64,000 nt of DNA from Verrucomicrobiota bacterium (GCA_025457615.1 JALOTZ010000016.1:35422-99421), one strand, 5' to 3'. Numbered from the stretch's first letter, positions 53,630 to 62,900 are shown. Translations and numbers: made by a program. Notes: generated by a model from the letters alone, not told the origin.

Positions 53630-54811
53630 ATGAAGCGACCCCTACAAACACTCCATCTCACCCTGGGACTGATGCTGGCGGCAAGCCTGGCATCTGCCCA
53701 GACTGAACTGACAATCACCAAGACTGCCGGGCCCGGCCTGGACAAGCCCACGCTGGTTTCGCTCTCGGGATTCTCGGGCGAGGTGGCCAGCGTCATCCAG
53801 TTTGATCTCTATGTGCAGGGGTTCAAGTTCGTAAGCCCCGAGGAAGCGCAGTATCTCATCAGCGGCAGCCACGCGGGCAATGTCCAGGGGCGCGTCACGG
53901 ATCGCCTGGTCAAGCAACCGCTGTTTTCGCGGAGTTATTCCGGGGCCTCACTCCGCCGCCAGGCGCATGCGTTCACCGACGACGTGGTGCAAGCCATCCG
54001 GCCAGGCAGCCAGGGGATCGCGCAGACCCGGATAGCCTGCAAAGTGGAGAGCGGGGCCAACACCGAAATCTATGTGGCCGATTTCGACGGGTTCGGCGCC
54101 ACCTCCATCACCGGCGGCGACAAGACCTTGGCCAAGTCACCGGCCTGGGTGCCGGGCCGGTCCGCGCTGCTCTACACCTCCTACAAACGCGGGCGCCCGG
54201 AGATCTTCCGCCACGACACCAGCACGGGCAGCCGCGCGGTGGTGGCGGGGTACGGCGGATCCAACCTGATGCCGGCGCCCTCGCCCGACGGCTCCCGGGT
54301 GGCCATGGTGTTGAGCAAGAGTGGCATGGTGGATCTCTATGTGGCCAACGCCGACGGCAGCAACCTCAAGCAGTTGACCCGCTCGACCGAGTACGAGTCC
54401 TCGCCCTGCTGGTCGCCGGACGGAAACTGGATCTGCTTTGCCACTCAGTTGAAGGGCGGCGGGCGCGTGCTGGCCAAGGTGTCGCCGGCCGGCGGAGACG
54501 TGCAGCGCATTCGCGTCGCGGGCGTTTCCAGGCCCAGCGAGCCCGACTGGTCACCGGACGGCAAGTGGATCGCCTTCACGGCCCAGATGGGCAGCTTTCA
54601 GTTGTGCGTGGTGCCGGCCGAGGGGGGAGCGGCGACCGCGCTTTCTGGAGGCGACGACCCTTCCTGGGCGCCGAATTCCCGAACGGTGATCTTCACGCGC
54701 CACGGTGGTGGCCGACAGACCCTCTCTCTGCTTGACGTGCCCACCAAACAGGTCAAGGATGTGCCCCGGATTTCGGGAAGCAACAATTCACAGCCCGCGT
54801 GGGCCCGATAG
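53630..54811 (+). CDS. tolB: Tol-Pal system beta-propeller TolB
   Basis: A 393-residue periplasmic protein. A signal peptide ends near ASAQ (about 24); an N-terminal domain (30-160) is followed by a six-bladed propeller with repeated blade starts such as LMPAPSPDGSRVAMVLSKSG, SSPCWSPDGNWICFATQLKG and PSEPDWSPDGKWIAFTAQMG. It binds Pal and links it to TolA. It lies 3 bp after tolA. Confidence 0.94.
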   Translation: MKRPLQTLHLTLGLMLAASLASAQTELTITKTAGPGLDKPTLVSLSGFSGEVASVIQFDLYVQGFKFVSPEEAQYLISGSHAGNVQGRVTDRLVKQPLFSRSYSGASLRRQAHAFTDDVVQAIRPGSQGIAQTRIACKVESGANTEIYVADFDGFGATSITGGDKTLAKSPAWVPGRSALLYTSYKRGRPEIFRHDTSTGSRAVVAGYGGSNLMPAPSPDGSRVAMVLSKSGMVDLYVANADGSNLKQLTRSTEYESSPCWSPDGNWICFATQLKGGGRVLAKVSPAGGDVQRIRVAGVSRPSEPDWSPDGKWIAFTAQMGSFQLCVVPAEGGAATALSGGDDPSWAPNSRTVIFTRHGGGRQTLSLLDVPTKQVKDVPRISGSNNSQPAWAR

Positions 54812-54838
54812 AAAACCTGCTTCCCAAAGACAACAACC

Positions 54839-55420
54839 ATGAAAGCACTCAAGTTTGCCAACCTGCTCATGATCGCCCTCGCCCTGACGGTGCCTGCCGT
54901 CGGCTGCAAGAAGAAGCCCACCAACGTGACGCCGTTGCCCGGTCAACCCGGCTATGTGGGGGATGGCGGAGCTGCGGGATTGGAGGGAGGCGGTGCGCTC
55001 GGACCCGGATCCGAGACGGGCGCCGGCGGCGGTCCTCTGGCCGACCCGTCGCGGTTTGCCAACATGAAGCCCGACCGCGAGGCGCTGGCCGCCTACACGG
55101 TTTACTTCGATTTCGACAGCTCGGTGGTGAGGTCGAGCGAACAGGGCAAGGTGGCCGAGGTGGCCGCGTCGCTGAACAGCAGCACGGCCAACGCGCTGCG
55201 GATCGAGGGTCACTGCGACGAGCGGGGCACGGAAGGCTATAACCTTTCGTTGGGCGAACGCCGCGCGCTGGCGCTTCGAGAAGCCCTGGTGGCCGCCGGC
55301 GTGAGTGCGGATCGCATGGAGACCATCAGCTATGGCGAGGAGCGTCCGGCGGACGCCGGCCATGACGAGATTGCCTGGTCGAAGAACCGTCGCGGCGAGT
55401 TCATTCTCCTGCTGCCTTGA
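54839..55420 (+). CDS. pal: Peptidoglycan-associated lipoprotein Pal
   Basis: 193 residues. The signal ends in a lipobox at AVGC (Cys23), so the mature end is a lipid-anchored cysteine. A Gly/Pro-rich linker (about 30-75) precedes the OmpA-like peptidoglycan-binding domain (YFDFDSSVVRSSEQGKVAEV, IEGHCDERGTEGYNLSLGER, SYGEERPADAGHDE). It completes the Tol-Pal operon; a strong terminator follows. Confidence 0.95.
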   Translation: MKALKFANLLMIALALTVPAVGCKKKPTNVTPLPGQPGYVGDGGAAGLEGGGALGPGSETGAGGGPLADPSRFANMKPDREALAAYTVYFDFDSSVVRSSEQGKVAEVAASLNSSTANALRIEGHCDERGTEGYNLSLGERRALALREALVAAGVSADRMETISYGEERPADAGHDEIAWSKNRRGEFILLLP

Positions 55421-55449
55421 GGTAAGCCGGAAGGATCGTTTTTTGAGGT

Positions 55450-55477
55450 GAACGGGCGCTCTCCGGAGCGCCCGTTC
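55450..55477 (+). terminator. Terminator of the tol-pal operon
   Basis: A perfect twelve-base stem, GAACGGGCGCTC / GAGCGCCCGTTC, with a TCCG loop lies 30 bp past the pal stop, followed by CGTTTG. It is strong but has a short U-run. Confidence 0.75.
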
Positions 55478-55588
55478 CGTTTGTACACCCAGCAGGGAAG
55501 ATCCGAGGAAGGAAATGATGACAGGCCATCCGGGCTGCCCACGGGGAAGCCTGATGGCATCCGGCCACTTGGTACTTGGCTTGAGGGC

Positions 55589-55732
55589 TTACTTCTCAGC
55601 GACGCCCTGAGCCTGCTTGCCCAGGTGGAAACCGGTCTCGTCCTGATAGCCGACGGGAGCCGTGAATGCGGAAGCGACGAGTGAAAACACCCCGGAAGCC
55701 ACCAGGCCGGCGAGAACTAATGCAACGGTCAT
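55589..55732 (-). CDS. Possible small membrane protein (47 aa)
   Basis: Reads MTVALVLAGLVASGVFSLVA then SAFTAPVGYQDETGFHLGKQ. A single hydrophobic helix or signal segment is followed by a short polar tail with TGFHLG. The open frame extends upstream (to 55870) but that part is unlike a protein. No ribosome-binding site is clear. Listed as a tentative gene because the composition is credible. Confidence 0.4.
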   Translation of the reverse strand: MTVALVLAGLVASGVFSLVASAFTAPVGYQDETGFHLGKQAQGVAEK

Positions 55733-55868
55733 AAGGGGCTGGAAGCACGGTCGATGCCATGGGTGGAGGCCGCAGATACAGGCCTCTGGAACGACTCCCG
55801 GCGGAAGCTTCCGCTTCTGGCCTCGCCCCACCTGTCTGGTCATCCCCGGGAAGATCCGGAACAAAGCC

Positions 55869-55906
55869 AAGCGCGCCTTCGGCGGTTCTCCACCGGAGGC
55901 GCGCTT
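55869..55906 (-). terminator. Hairpin after the DUF481 gene
   Basis: AAGCGCGCCT pairs with AGGCGCGCTT around a CGG-rich loop, 57 bp past the DUF481 stop on the minus strand. On that strand it is followed by GGCTTTG. Confidence 0.6.
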
Positions 55907-55962
55907 GCAGGTGTCTGTTTCCAGGACAACCCCTGTCCCTGGCCGGGACAGACTGGCTGCGG

Positions 55963-56724
55963 CTACAGCTTGTACTTCAAGGCCGTGACGAGCTTGATAT
56001 CGTTGTGCTCCAGTCCGGGGGCCGGCTGGCTGACATAGTTGTCCAGCAGGAACACGTTCAGGCTCGTTTTCTCGCTGAGTGCGGATTCGATCCCCAGCTC
56101 GAAGTTGACCAGATAGTCATTCCACTCATCGATCTGGGGTAGAAATTCGAGGGTTTGGTAGAGCTTGACCCGCTCGTTGAACTGGTGCTCGAAGCGCTCC
56201 GCAAAGCGGATGGTGAAGTAGTCGCTGTTCACGTTGCCCTTGCGCTCGCAAACGAACGCCGGACCGCTCTCACCCCGCAGGAAGGTCTTTTCCTTCTTCA
56301 GGAAGTAATAGCCAATACCCGGGCCGATGGTGAACCGATATTCAATCTCGGCAATGCCGTCATGCAGGCCTTCGGCTCGGCCATACCAGTAGGCCCGCTC
56401 GGTGAAGAGGTCATTGTACTGGCCCGACCCACGCAGCGTTTGCACGTTGCGGTCGCCGTCGTTCTCTCCGTAGGCCCCGTTCAGCCCCAGTTCCAGGTTC
56501 GCATCGTCAAACTTGCGGTTCCCCACGAGGCCGCCGGTCAACAGCAGGGTGTCGCTGTTCCCCGAGGTCAGCGAGAATCCCAGGCTGGCACTGGCCTCCC
56601 ACTTGGGTGGCGGATTGGTCTCGACCACGGACGTCGCAGGTTCCTGGGCCATGCCTGTCGTTCCAGCGCCAGCCAAGGCGGCGGCTGCAAGGATGGACTT
56701 GATGATGTTCCTACGTGTGTTCAT
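55963..56724 (-). CDS. DUF481 outer-membrane protein
   Basis: 253 residues. A basic start (MNTRRNIIKSILAAAALAGA) and a signal ending near MAQE are followed by alternating strands with aromatic girdles: WEASASLGFSLTSGNSDTLL, ANLELGLNGAYGENDGDRNV and WNDYLVNFELGIESALSEKT. This is the DUF481 (YdiY) pattern. The protein ends LVTALKYKL. Family members are salt- or acid-induced in enteric bacteria, and no role is known here. Confidence 0.88.
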   Translation of the reverse strand: MNTRRNIIKSILAAAALAGAGTTGMAQEPATSVVETNPPPKWEASASLGFSLTSGNSDTLLLTGGLVGNRKFDDANLELGLNGAYGENDGDRNVQTLRGSGQYNDLFTERAYWYGRAEGLHDGIAEIEYRFTIGPGIGYYFLKKEKTFLRGESGPAFVCERKGNVNSDYFTIRFAERFEHQFNERVKLYQTLEFLPQIDEWNDYLVNFELGIESALSEKTSLNVFLLDNYVSQPAPGLEHNDIKLVTALKYKL

Positions 56725-56798
56725 AAAGCGAATCCTTGGGGGAAACCCATGCCCCCACTCTTGCCGTGCGCGCGCTGTCCGTGTGCCCTTGGCGGAGA

Positions 56799-57227
56799 CT
56801 ACTTCTCTCCACCCAGCAGATTGCCGATGGCCTTGGCGCCTTGCTGGACGCCTTCCGCCTGCATCGCCTTCTGGATGGTGGCCTTGAGATTGTCCACCAA
56901 CTTCTGCTGCTCCGGAGTCAACTCGAAGTCCGCCAACTGCTGCAGCAGTTTGCCGGCTTCCTCATACTTCTTCTCGCCCACCAACTTCTGGGCTTGGGTC
57001 AGCAATTCCTGCGCTTTGGCGCTGGTTTCACTGATCGCCTGCTTGGCCACCTCGGCCTTCTCCGTAACCGTCTGCTCGATGGAGGCCGCCTCGGGGGATT
57101 CGGCGGGAGTACCGGTGCCGGGGTCCGCCCCCGGGCTCTCCGCCTTCTTGCAGCCCAGCCCAAGCAATACCGCCAGGCCCGCCACCCCAATCACATTCAA
57201 CAAGGTCTTCATGGTTTTTGTGTTCAT
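56799..57227 (-). CDS. Predicted helical lipoprotein
   Basis: 142 residues. The signal MKTLLNVIGVAGLAVLLGLG ends at a lipobox Cys (LGC), then a low-complexity linker and a long helix region (about 45-105; EKAEVAKQAISETSAKAQEL, TQAQKLVGEKKYEEAGKLLQ). It includes a tetratricopeptide-like motif (KKYEEAGKLLQQL). The start is either ATG 57227 or ATG 57212. No family is recognised. Confidence 0.7.
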   Translation of the reverse strand: MNTKTMKTLLNVIGVAGLAVLLGLGCKKAESPGADPGTGTPAESPEAASIEQTVTEKAEVAKQAISETSAKAQELLTQAQKLVGEKKYEEAGKLLQQLADFELTPEQQKLVDNLKATIQKAMQAEGVQQGAKAIGNLLGGEK

Positions 57228-57418
57228 TCTGCCGCCACACCAGATCGAAACCACCTCCGTCAGCCGTCCTGCACATTGCAAGCCCGGCAGGAGACAGGAT
57301 CTCCCGGTCGTGCGGACGGCAGTATTCAAGGCTGCCGATGGGATGTCAAACCGTCTCGACCACCTCCGACCGACCGAAGCCTCACAGGGAGGGGTCGTTA
57401 ACCGAGGTCAGGCCTGCC

Positions 57419-57844
57419 TCAAGCCTGGGCCGGATCCCGGTTGGGTTCCGGGGCCTGCACATGCTTCACCATCAGGGGAATGCTGCTGTGAATTTGTCCG
57501 TCCAGGCTGATGTCGATGGCGAAGAGGCCGGGGTTGTCAAACTTGAGCTGCTGGATGTTGATGATGAAGTTGCGTGTGCCGAAATGCTGGTCGCCCGGGA
57601 GCAACACTTCCACGGGGATGTCAATGCCGGGCATGATGGACTGGCCGTCGGCGTCCACGAAATTGAGCTTCAATTTGTGAATCCCCTCGTCCACGCCCGT
57701 GAAAGTGACACGAAGAGCGATGGCGCACTGGGGATGGATGGCGGGCAACTGCTGGGCGTAGATGGTGTCGAAGGCACCCAACAGGTTCAGCTTCCCGTTG
57801 TCATCCGTGGCCGCGTCGCACAGCACCGCAACTTGAATGTTCAT
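57419..57844 (-). CDS. DUF6941-like protein
   Basis: 141 residues. The start MNIQVAVLCDAATDDNGKLN and the next segment LLGAFDTIYAQQLPAIHPQC match a small conserved family without known function. A second half (LLPGDQHFGTRNFIINIQQL, AIDISLDGQIHSSIPLMVKH) completes a beta-sandwich-like fold. No signal peptide is present. It stands alone, on the same strand as uvrC. Confidence 0.75.
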   Translation of the reverse strand: MNIQVAVLCDAATDDNGKLNLLGAFDTIYAQQLPAIHPQCAIALRVTFTGVDEGIHKLKLNFVDADGQSIMPGIDIPVEVLLPGDQHFGTRNFIINIQQLKFDNPGLFAIDISLDGQIHSSIPLMVKHVQAPEPNRDPAQA

Positions 57845-58012
57845 GCGGGGGAGCTTAAGGGAAACGCCGGTCCAAGAGCCAGCTTGGAGAACGGACCCAG
57901 TCCATCACCCGAGCCCAGATCCGTGCTTCGCGCCGGCGGCGCGGGTGCGGGTGGCCTGCGAGTGGGTCGTGGGCCTCGGGGGCCTCGTGGCTGCTGCGAG
58001 TCGCGGACCCGC

Positions 58013-59635
58013 CTACGATCGGGCCTCGAGGAAGCGCCGAAGGTCTTCCGCGGACTTGGAGCCAAAACCGGGTACCGCCGCGATCTGCTCGACCGTGGCG
58101 GTCCGCAGTCGTTGGATGGACCCGAACCGCCGGAGCAGCGCCGACTTGCGCGCTTCGCCGATGCCGGGGAACTCGTCCAGCACGCTCTCGCTGATTTTCC
58201 GGAGTCGCAGTTGCGCGTTGTAGCTGTTGGCCACCCGGTGGGATTCATCCCGGATTCGCTGCAAGAGTTTCAGGGCGTTGTTATCGTGGCTCAACCGCAG
58301 CGGGGTGGACCGACCCGGTCGATAGATCTCCTCGAACTCCTTGGCCAGGCCGATGATCGGCAACCGTTCCAATCCCAGCTTCCCCAACTCGGCACAGGCC
58401 GCATTCAATTGTCCCTTGCCGCCATCGATCACGATCAAGTCGGGCAAATTCGACGGGGGCGGGTCGTTGTCCGCTGTTCGCGGTTCCATCACGGCGCTGG
58501 CCGTCATCTCGCGCAGCTCCTGGACGATGGCCCGTCCGGCTTCGGCATCCTCGTCAAGGGGGGGCCGCTTGCCTTCCACGCTCCCCGCTCCTCGTCCCGC
58601 GCTTTCCTTGAGGAGTCGCGTGTAACGGCGCCGCACGGCCTCGGCGATGCAGGCAAAGTCGTCCTGGCCTTCGACGGACTGGATCTTCATGCGGCGGTAG
58701 TGGGCCCGGTCGGGTCGCCCGTCGCGGAAGCTGACGACGCTCGCCACCTTGAGGGTGCCACTGATGTTGGAAACATCGAACCCCTCGATGCGGCGAGGTG
58801 GCGCGGGCAGACCGAGCGCGCGGGCCAGCTCGGCGTTGTCCTCGGCCGGCGCGCGGGCCACCGGAAGGTTCCAGGGGGTGCGCTCGAAGCGAACCGTCTT
58901 GCGGGTGGTACTCTTGAGATTCTCGAGGAGATCCCGCAACTCGGCGGCCTTCTCGTACTCACGGGCGAGCGCGGCCTTGCGCATCGATTCCTCCAACTCA
59001 CCGGCGAGCTCCTCGCACTGGCCGTCGAGGAAGTCACAGGCGGCCCGGACCTGCGCGAGGTATTGCTCCCGGGCGACGTTGCCAATGCAGGGGGCGGTGC
59101 ACCACTTCAGGTTGCCGTAGAGGCAGTGCCGGTAATCAGCCTCGGTGGGGGTGAGCGGACGGCACCCGCGCAGATTGAACTTTCGCCGCATCAGCACCAG
59201 CGTGCTGCGCAAGGCGCCGCCGTTTGGGAAGGGGCCAAAGTATCGGGCCCCATCCTCCGTTTTCAGCCGCGTCAGGGTGAACCGGGGGATGGAATCGTTG
59301 AGATTCACCTTTACCAGGGGAAACCGTTTGTCGTCGCGGAAACTCACGTTGTAGCGCGGATGAAACTCCTTGATGAGCTTGCTCTCGAGCAGGAGGGCTT
59401 CCGGCTCGCTGCGCACCACGTGAACGTCCAGGTCATGGATCGCGTCCACCAGCGCCTGGAACTTGAGATCCCACCCCAGCCGGCGCGAAGGGTGGAAATA
59501 CTGGCTGACGCGCTTGCGGAGGTCGCGTGCCTTGCCCACGTAGATGACCGTGCCGAAGCGGTCCTTCATCAGGTACACGCCCGGGCGATGCGGAAGCTCG
59601 CGGAGCTTGTTGCGGATGGCCTCGGTCTCGGGCAT
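58013..59635 (-). CDS. uvrC: Excinuclease ABC subunit C
   Basis: Makes both incisions in nucleotide-excision repair with UvrB. From ATG 59635 it is 540 residues. It has the GIY-YIG domain (VYLMKDRFGTVIYVGKARDL, about 15-90), a UVR coil (AREYEKAAELRDLLENLKST), an RNase H-like second nuclease (GFDVSNISGT, PDLIVIDGGKGQLNAACAEL) and C-terminal HhH motifs (DEFPGIGEARKSALLRRFGS, VPGFGSKSAEDLRRFL). It is shorter than E. coli (610 aa) but complete. Confidence 0.95.
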   Translation of the reverse strand: MPETEAIRNKLRELPHRPGVYLMKDRFGTVIYVGKARDLRKRVSQYFHPSRRLGWDLKFQALVDAIHDLDVHVVRSEPEALLLESKLIKEFHPRYNVSFRDDKRFPLVKVNLNDSIPRFTLTRLKTEDGARYFGPFPNGGALRSTLVLMRRKFNLRGCRPLTPTEADYRHCLYGNLKWCTAPCIGNVAREQYLAQVRAACDFLDGQCEELAGELEESMRKAALAREYEKAAELRDLLENLKSTTRKTVRFERTPWNLPVARAPAEDNAELARALGLPAPPRRIEGFDVSNISGTLKVASVVSFRDGRPDRAHYRRMKIQSVEGQDDFACIAEAVRRRYTRLLKESAGRGAGSVEGKRPPLDEDAEAGRAIVQELREMTASAVMEPRTADNDPPPSNLPDLIVIDGGKGQLNAACAELGKLGLERLPIIGLAKEFEEIYRPGRSTPLRLSHDNNALKLLQRIRDESHRVANSYNAQLRLRKISESVLDEFPGIGEARKSALLRRFGSIQRLRTATVEQIAAVPGFGSKSAEDLRRFLEARS

Positions 59636-59764
59636 TGGCTCAATTTCGTGGAAAGCGGCGGGTGCGCAAAGGATTTTTGCGCCGGCGGTCCTGCGTCCGC
59701 CACGGCAGCGGCAAAACCCATGGCCCGGTTTGCCGCCGGCCCATGGCCTGCGCTCATGCCAACC

Positions 59765-61108
59765 ATGCGCGGCGCGGGCGGCTTGCCTGTCCACACGGTT
59801 CAAATACTCTCAAGCCTTGTGGCACCTCGATCCTCCAGCGGACTTTCCGGTTTGGGACAGCGCACGGCGGCTCCGCCCATTTCATGGCTGATGGGTCTGA
59901 CCTTGTCGCGTCCGGACCTCATCTCGCTGGCGGCGGGCTTCACGGACAACGAATTCCTGCCGGTGCGCGAGACGCGGGAGATTGTCCGCGAGCTTCTGAG
60001 CAACCCGGGCAAGGGCCGACCGACGCTGCAATACGGGGTGACTCCCGGGGATGCGCCTTTGCGCAGGCTCACGGCGGAACGTTTGCGTCGCTTGGACGGG
60101 ATGGGCGACGGCAGCGCCGCTCTTGACCCAAGGCAAGTCCTGATCTCGGGAGGGTCGCAGCAGATGCTTTACATGACCACCGAGGCGCTGTGCGATCCGG
60201 ACGACATCGTGCTGGTCGAGGACCCGACCTATTTCGTTTACCTGGGCATACTGCAAAGTCACGGGATCCGGGCGCGTGGAGTGCAGGTGGATCGCGACGG
60301 GCTGGATCTCGATCATCTGTCGAAAACACTGGAGCAACTCAAGCGTTCGGGTGCGATCGGGCGCGTGAAGATGCTTTACGTGGTGAGCTACTTCCACAAC
60401 CCCACGGGATTGACCATGTCGCTGGAGAAGAAGCGGGCGGCACTGACGCTGTTGCGCGGTTACGAACGGGCGGCGGGACACCCGATCTATCTGCTTGAAG
60501 ATGCCGCGTATCGGGAGCTGCGATTCCAAGGCGAGGACGTGCCGTCCGCACTGGCCATCCGCGGGGCGGCCGGACGGGTCGTTTACGCGGGCACCTACAG
60601 CAAACCGTTCGCGACCGGGATTCGCGTGGGGTTCGGAGTCCTGCCCGAACCGCTGCTGACAGCCGTCACCCGGATCAAAGGCAACCACGATTTCGGAACC
60701 TCGAACCTGGCGCAGAAGATTCTGGCGCGTGCGCTGTCCGGCGGAGTTTACGACGCGCACCTGGAGCGGCTGCGGCGCCGTTATGCGCTCAAGTCGGCGG
60801 CGATGCTCAAGGCGTTTGAAACCCACATGCCGTCGGCGGTGGACTGGTGGACACCGGACGGGGGGTTGTACTTCTGGGTACGTCTGCCCCCGGGCCTGGC
60901 GGCGGGGCGGAATTCCCGTGTGTTCCAGGAAGCCGTGCGGGCGGGGGTCTTGTATGTCCCGGGCGAACTGTGCTACGCCGCCGACCCGTCGCGCCCCATC
61001 CCCGTCAACGAAATGCGGGTCAGCTTCGGGGGAGCCAAACTGGCCGACATTCCGGAAGGCGTCGCCCGGCTGGGCAGGGTCCTGACGCGGATGGTGCGGC
61101 GAACGTAG
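59765..61108 (+). CDS. PLP-dependent aminotransferase, 2-aminoadipate (Aro8/LysN-like) type
   Basis: 447 residues from ATG 59765; GTG 59819 (VAPRSSSGLSGLGQRTAAPP) is an equally good start. Fold-type I class I/II aminotransferase: LISLAAGFTDNEFLPVRETR, YGVTPGDAPLRRLTAERLRR, VLISGGSQQMLYMTTEALCD, YVVSYFHNPTGLTMSLEKKR and the Lys-containing YAGTYSKPFATGIRVGFGVL. It lacks the GntR-type HTH of MocR proteins. The long frame upstream runs antisense to uvrC and is not coding. Confidence 0.9.
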   Translation: MRGAGGLPVHTVQILSSLVAPRSSSGLSGLGQRTAAPPISWLMGLTLSRPDLISLAAGFTDNEFLPVRETREIVRELLSNPGKGRPTLQYGVTPGDAPLRRLTAERLRRLDGMGDGSAALDPRQVLISGGSQQMLYMTTEALCDPDDIVLVEDPTYFVYLGILQSHGIRARGVQVDRDGLDLDHLSKTLEQLKRSGAIGRVKMLYVVSYFHNPTGLTMSLEKKRAALTLLRGYERAAGHPIYLLEDAAYRELRFQGEDVPSALAIRGAAGRVVYAGTYSKPFATGIRVGFGVLPEPLLTAVTRIKGNHDFGTSNLAQKILARALSGGVYDAHLERLRRRYALKSAAMLKAFETHMPSAVDWWTPDGGLYFWVRLPPGLAAGRNSRVFQEAVRAGVLYVPGELCYAADPSRPIPVNEMRVSFGGAKLADIPEGVARLGRVLTRMVRRT

Positions 61109-61297
61109 TCTTGTGCAGCGGGCCTCCGGCCTGCGGCGGATCCCCGGAGATTGTTTTTCTCCTTCTCTTCCCCGTTGTTTTTCTCGTTATCGCAGCCCTC
61201 CCCACCATCCCCAGCGTCCCCGGATAAAGGCAAGGAAAACGAGAACCAGAAGGAGGGGCGGGAGCGGCGGCCGGGACAGCAGCGCCGGGGGCCAGCC

Positions 61298-61642
61298 TCA
61301 TCCGGGCGGCCACTTCATCTGTCGTCCGCCGAGCAGGTGGATGTGAAGATGCGGGACGGCTTCGCCGGCGTGGGGACCATTGTTCAACACCAGGCGATAG
61401 CCGGACTTCTCCAAACCCAACCGGCGTGCGATCTCGGCCGCCTTGAGCAACAGATGGCCCAGGACCTTGTGATCTTCAGGCCTGGCTTCGGCGATCCGCG
61501 GGATGGGCTTGCGCGGGACAATCAACACATGGGTGGGCGCCTGGGGATCGATGTCTTTGAACGCGACCACCTGGTCATCCTCGTAAACCAGGGCCGAGGG
61601 GATCTCCTTGTCGGCGATCTTTTGGAACAGCGTCTTGCTCAT
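61298..61642 (-). CDS. HIT family (HINT-like) nucleotide hydrolase
   Basis: A 114-residue purine nucleoside phosphoramidase-like protein. The start MSKTLFQKIADKEIPSALVY and the end VPHLHIHLLGG (HxHxH) are the HIT signatures. It hydrolyses AMP-lysine or similar adducts in other bacteria. It is on the same strand as the gene below and nrdR, with short gaps. Confidence 0.92.
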   Translation of the reverse strand: MSKTLFQKIADKEIPSALVYEDDQVVAFKDIDPQAPTHVLIVPRKPIPRIAEARPEDHKVLGHLLLKAAEIARRLGLEKSGYRLVLNNGPHAGEAVPHLHIHLLGGRQMKWPPG

Positions 61643-61656
61643 GGCGTCGGACACCC

Positions 61657-62214
61657 TCAATCGACCACCAGCATGCAGTGCGCTTGGGCGGCGTCCGCGC
61701 ACAAGCACTCGCGCACGTAACCGACAATCTGGTCCTCCAGGGCCACGCAGCGGGAGGACCAGCGTTTGGCGCCGGTCAACACCTTGACGCACGAGCGCAG
61801 TCCAGTGAACCGAACGACGTTGGGCGAGCCGGCGAGTTGCGCGCGGAGTTCGTCCCGCAGGCGTGGAAAGAAGTCCAGCTCGAAGCTGCGACCGGATTGG
61901 TTCGCGATCCGGTAAAGGTCTGCCTCGGCTACCCGGGGCAGGCTCCGAGTGGTTTGGGTGGGGAGGATGCGGATTTCGAAGCCATCGAGGGCCTTTTCCA
62001 TGGCTTGGGCGAACTCGCTCACGGTCACGCTGTGCCGACCGAGCTCGTGCTTGAAGTAGTGATAGACGGCATTGGCGGCCTGTTTGACCATGTGGACGTC
62101 CAGGTCGCCCTGGGTTTCGTCCACGATTTCAACGGCGATGGCGTCGCTTGAGAACGCGACACTTTCGCCCGAGGGCATTTCGAACATCAGGTACTCCGAT
62201 CCGAGCCAGATCAT
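61657..62214 (-). CDS. Hypothetical protein translationally coupled to nrdR
   Basis: 185 residues. The start MIWLGSEYLMFEMPSGESVA is followed by DLDVHMVKQAANAVYHYFKH, then a helical middle (FAQAMEKALDGFEI). The end VGYVRECLCADAAQAHCMLV holds several cysteines. The ATG overlaps the nrdR stop (ATGA), so the two are coupled. No family is recognised; a role tied to deoxynucleotide control is inference only. Confidence 0.7.
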   Translation of the reverse strand: MIWLGSEYLMFEMPSGESVAFSSDAIAVEIVDETQGDLDVHMVKQAANAVYHYFKHELGRHSVTVSEFAQAMEKALDGFEIRILPTQTTRSLPRVAEADLYRIANQSGRSFELDFFPRLRDELRAQLAGSPNVVRFTGLRSCVKVLTGAKRWSSRCVALEDQIVGYVRECLCADAAQAHCMLVVD

Positions 62215-62666
62215 TCGTCTTTCTCCAATTTCTTGACTTCGCTGACGAAGTCGTTGGCTTCCTGGAAACGACGATAGACACTCGCGAACCGCACATACGC
62301 GACGTCATCCACTCCCCGCAGTCCGTCCATGACCATCTTGCCGAGCACCTCGGCGGGAATCTCGCGGTCGAATTTGGCGACCGCGCGATTGACGATGTCC
62401 TCGACCAGGTCCTCGATGGTCTTCTGGCTGACCGGGCGTTTTTGACAGGCCTTCTTGATGCCCGAGATCAGCTTTTCCCGGGAGAACTCCTCCCGCCGGC
62501 CGTCACTCTTCAACACCAGCAACCCCTCGTGCTCAATTTCCTCGTAGGTGGTGAAGCGGTGGAGGCATTTCAGGCACTCCCGACGTCGGCGTATCGTCGC
62601 GCCTTCCCGGGAGGCGCGTGAATCAATGACTTTATCTTCCTGGCATCCGCACTTTGGACAGCGCAT
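62211..62666 (-). CDS. nrdR: Transcriptional repressor NrdR
   Basis: Represses ribonucleotide reductase genes when dATP is high. From ATG 62666 it is 151 residues. A zinc ribbon (MRCPKCGCQEDKVIDSRASR, RRRECLKCLHRFTTYE) is followed by an ATP-cone (VLKSDGRREEFSREKLISGI, VYRRFQEANDFVSEVKKLE). Probable NrdR boxes just upstream suggest it controls itself. The next gene overlaps its stop. Confidence 0.96.
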   Translation of the reverse strand: MRCPKCGCQEDKVIDSRASREGATIRRRRECLKCLHRFTTYEEIEHEGLLVLKSDGRREEFSREKLISGIKKACQKRPVSQKTIEDLVEDIVNRAVAKFDREIPAEVLGKMVMDGLRGVDDVAYVRFASVYRRFQEANDFVSEVKKLEKDE

Positions 62667-62673
62667 AAGCCGT

Positions 62674-62722
62674 AACCACAGTGAATAGTGGTTCGCGGTT
62701 TGTAACACACCACATTTTGTGG
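62674..62722. promoter_or_regulatory. Two probable NrdR boxes in front of nrdR
   Basis: AACCAC-N8-GTGGTT (62674-62693) and CCACATTTTGTGG (62710-62722) are imperfect palindromes with centres about 32 bp apart. That is about three helical turns, as in known paired NrdR boxes. They lie 8-56 bp upstream of the nrdR start. Confidence 0.6.
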
Positions 62723-62900
62723 CGTCAAGGATGCATAAGGAGAATTTTTGTCCGGCTCCAGCGCTTGGCAGCACTCGTCCAAGCGCAAACCTCCTCGGCG
62801 TGTGGCAGCGGAATGAGGGATGCGCTGGAGTGATGAGAACCCGGCACTTGGGCACGCCGGCCCGAGGCGTCATCGCCTTGGTTCCGCTTTGGGGGCGAGG

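Noticed and set aside
57218..61108. A 1296-codon open frame on the plus strand
   Set aside because: It runs antisense to the whole of uvrC and only its last third encodes a real protein (the aminotransferase). The rest is a GC-driven shadow.
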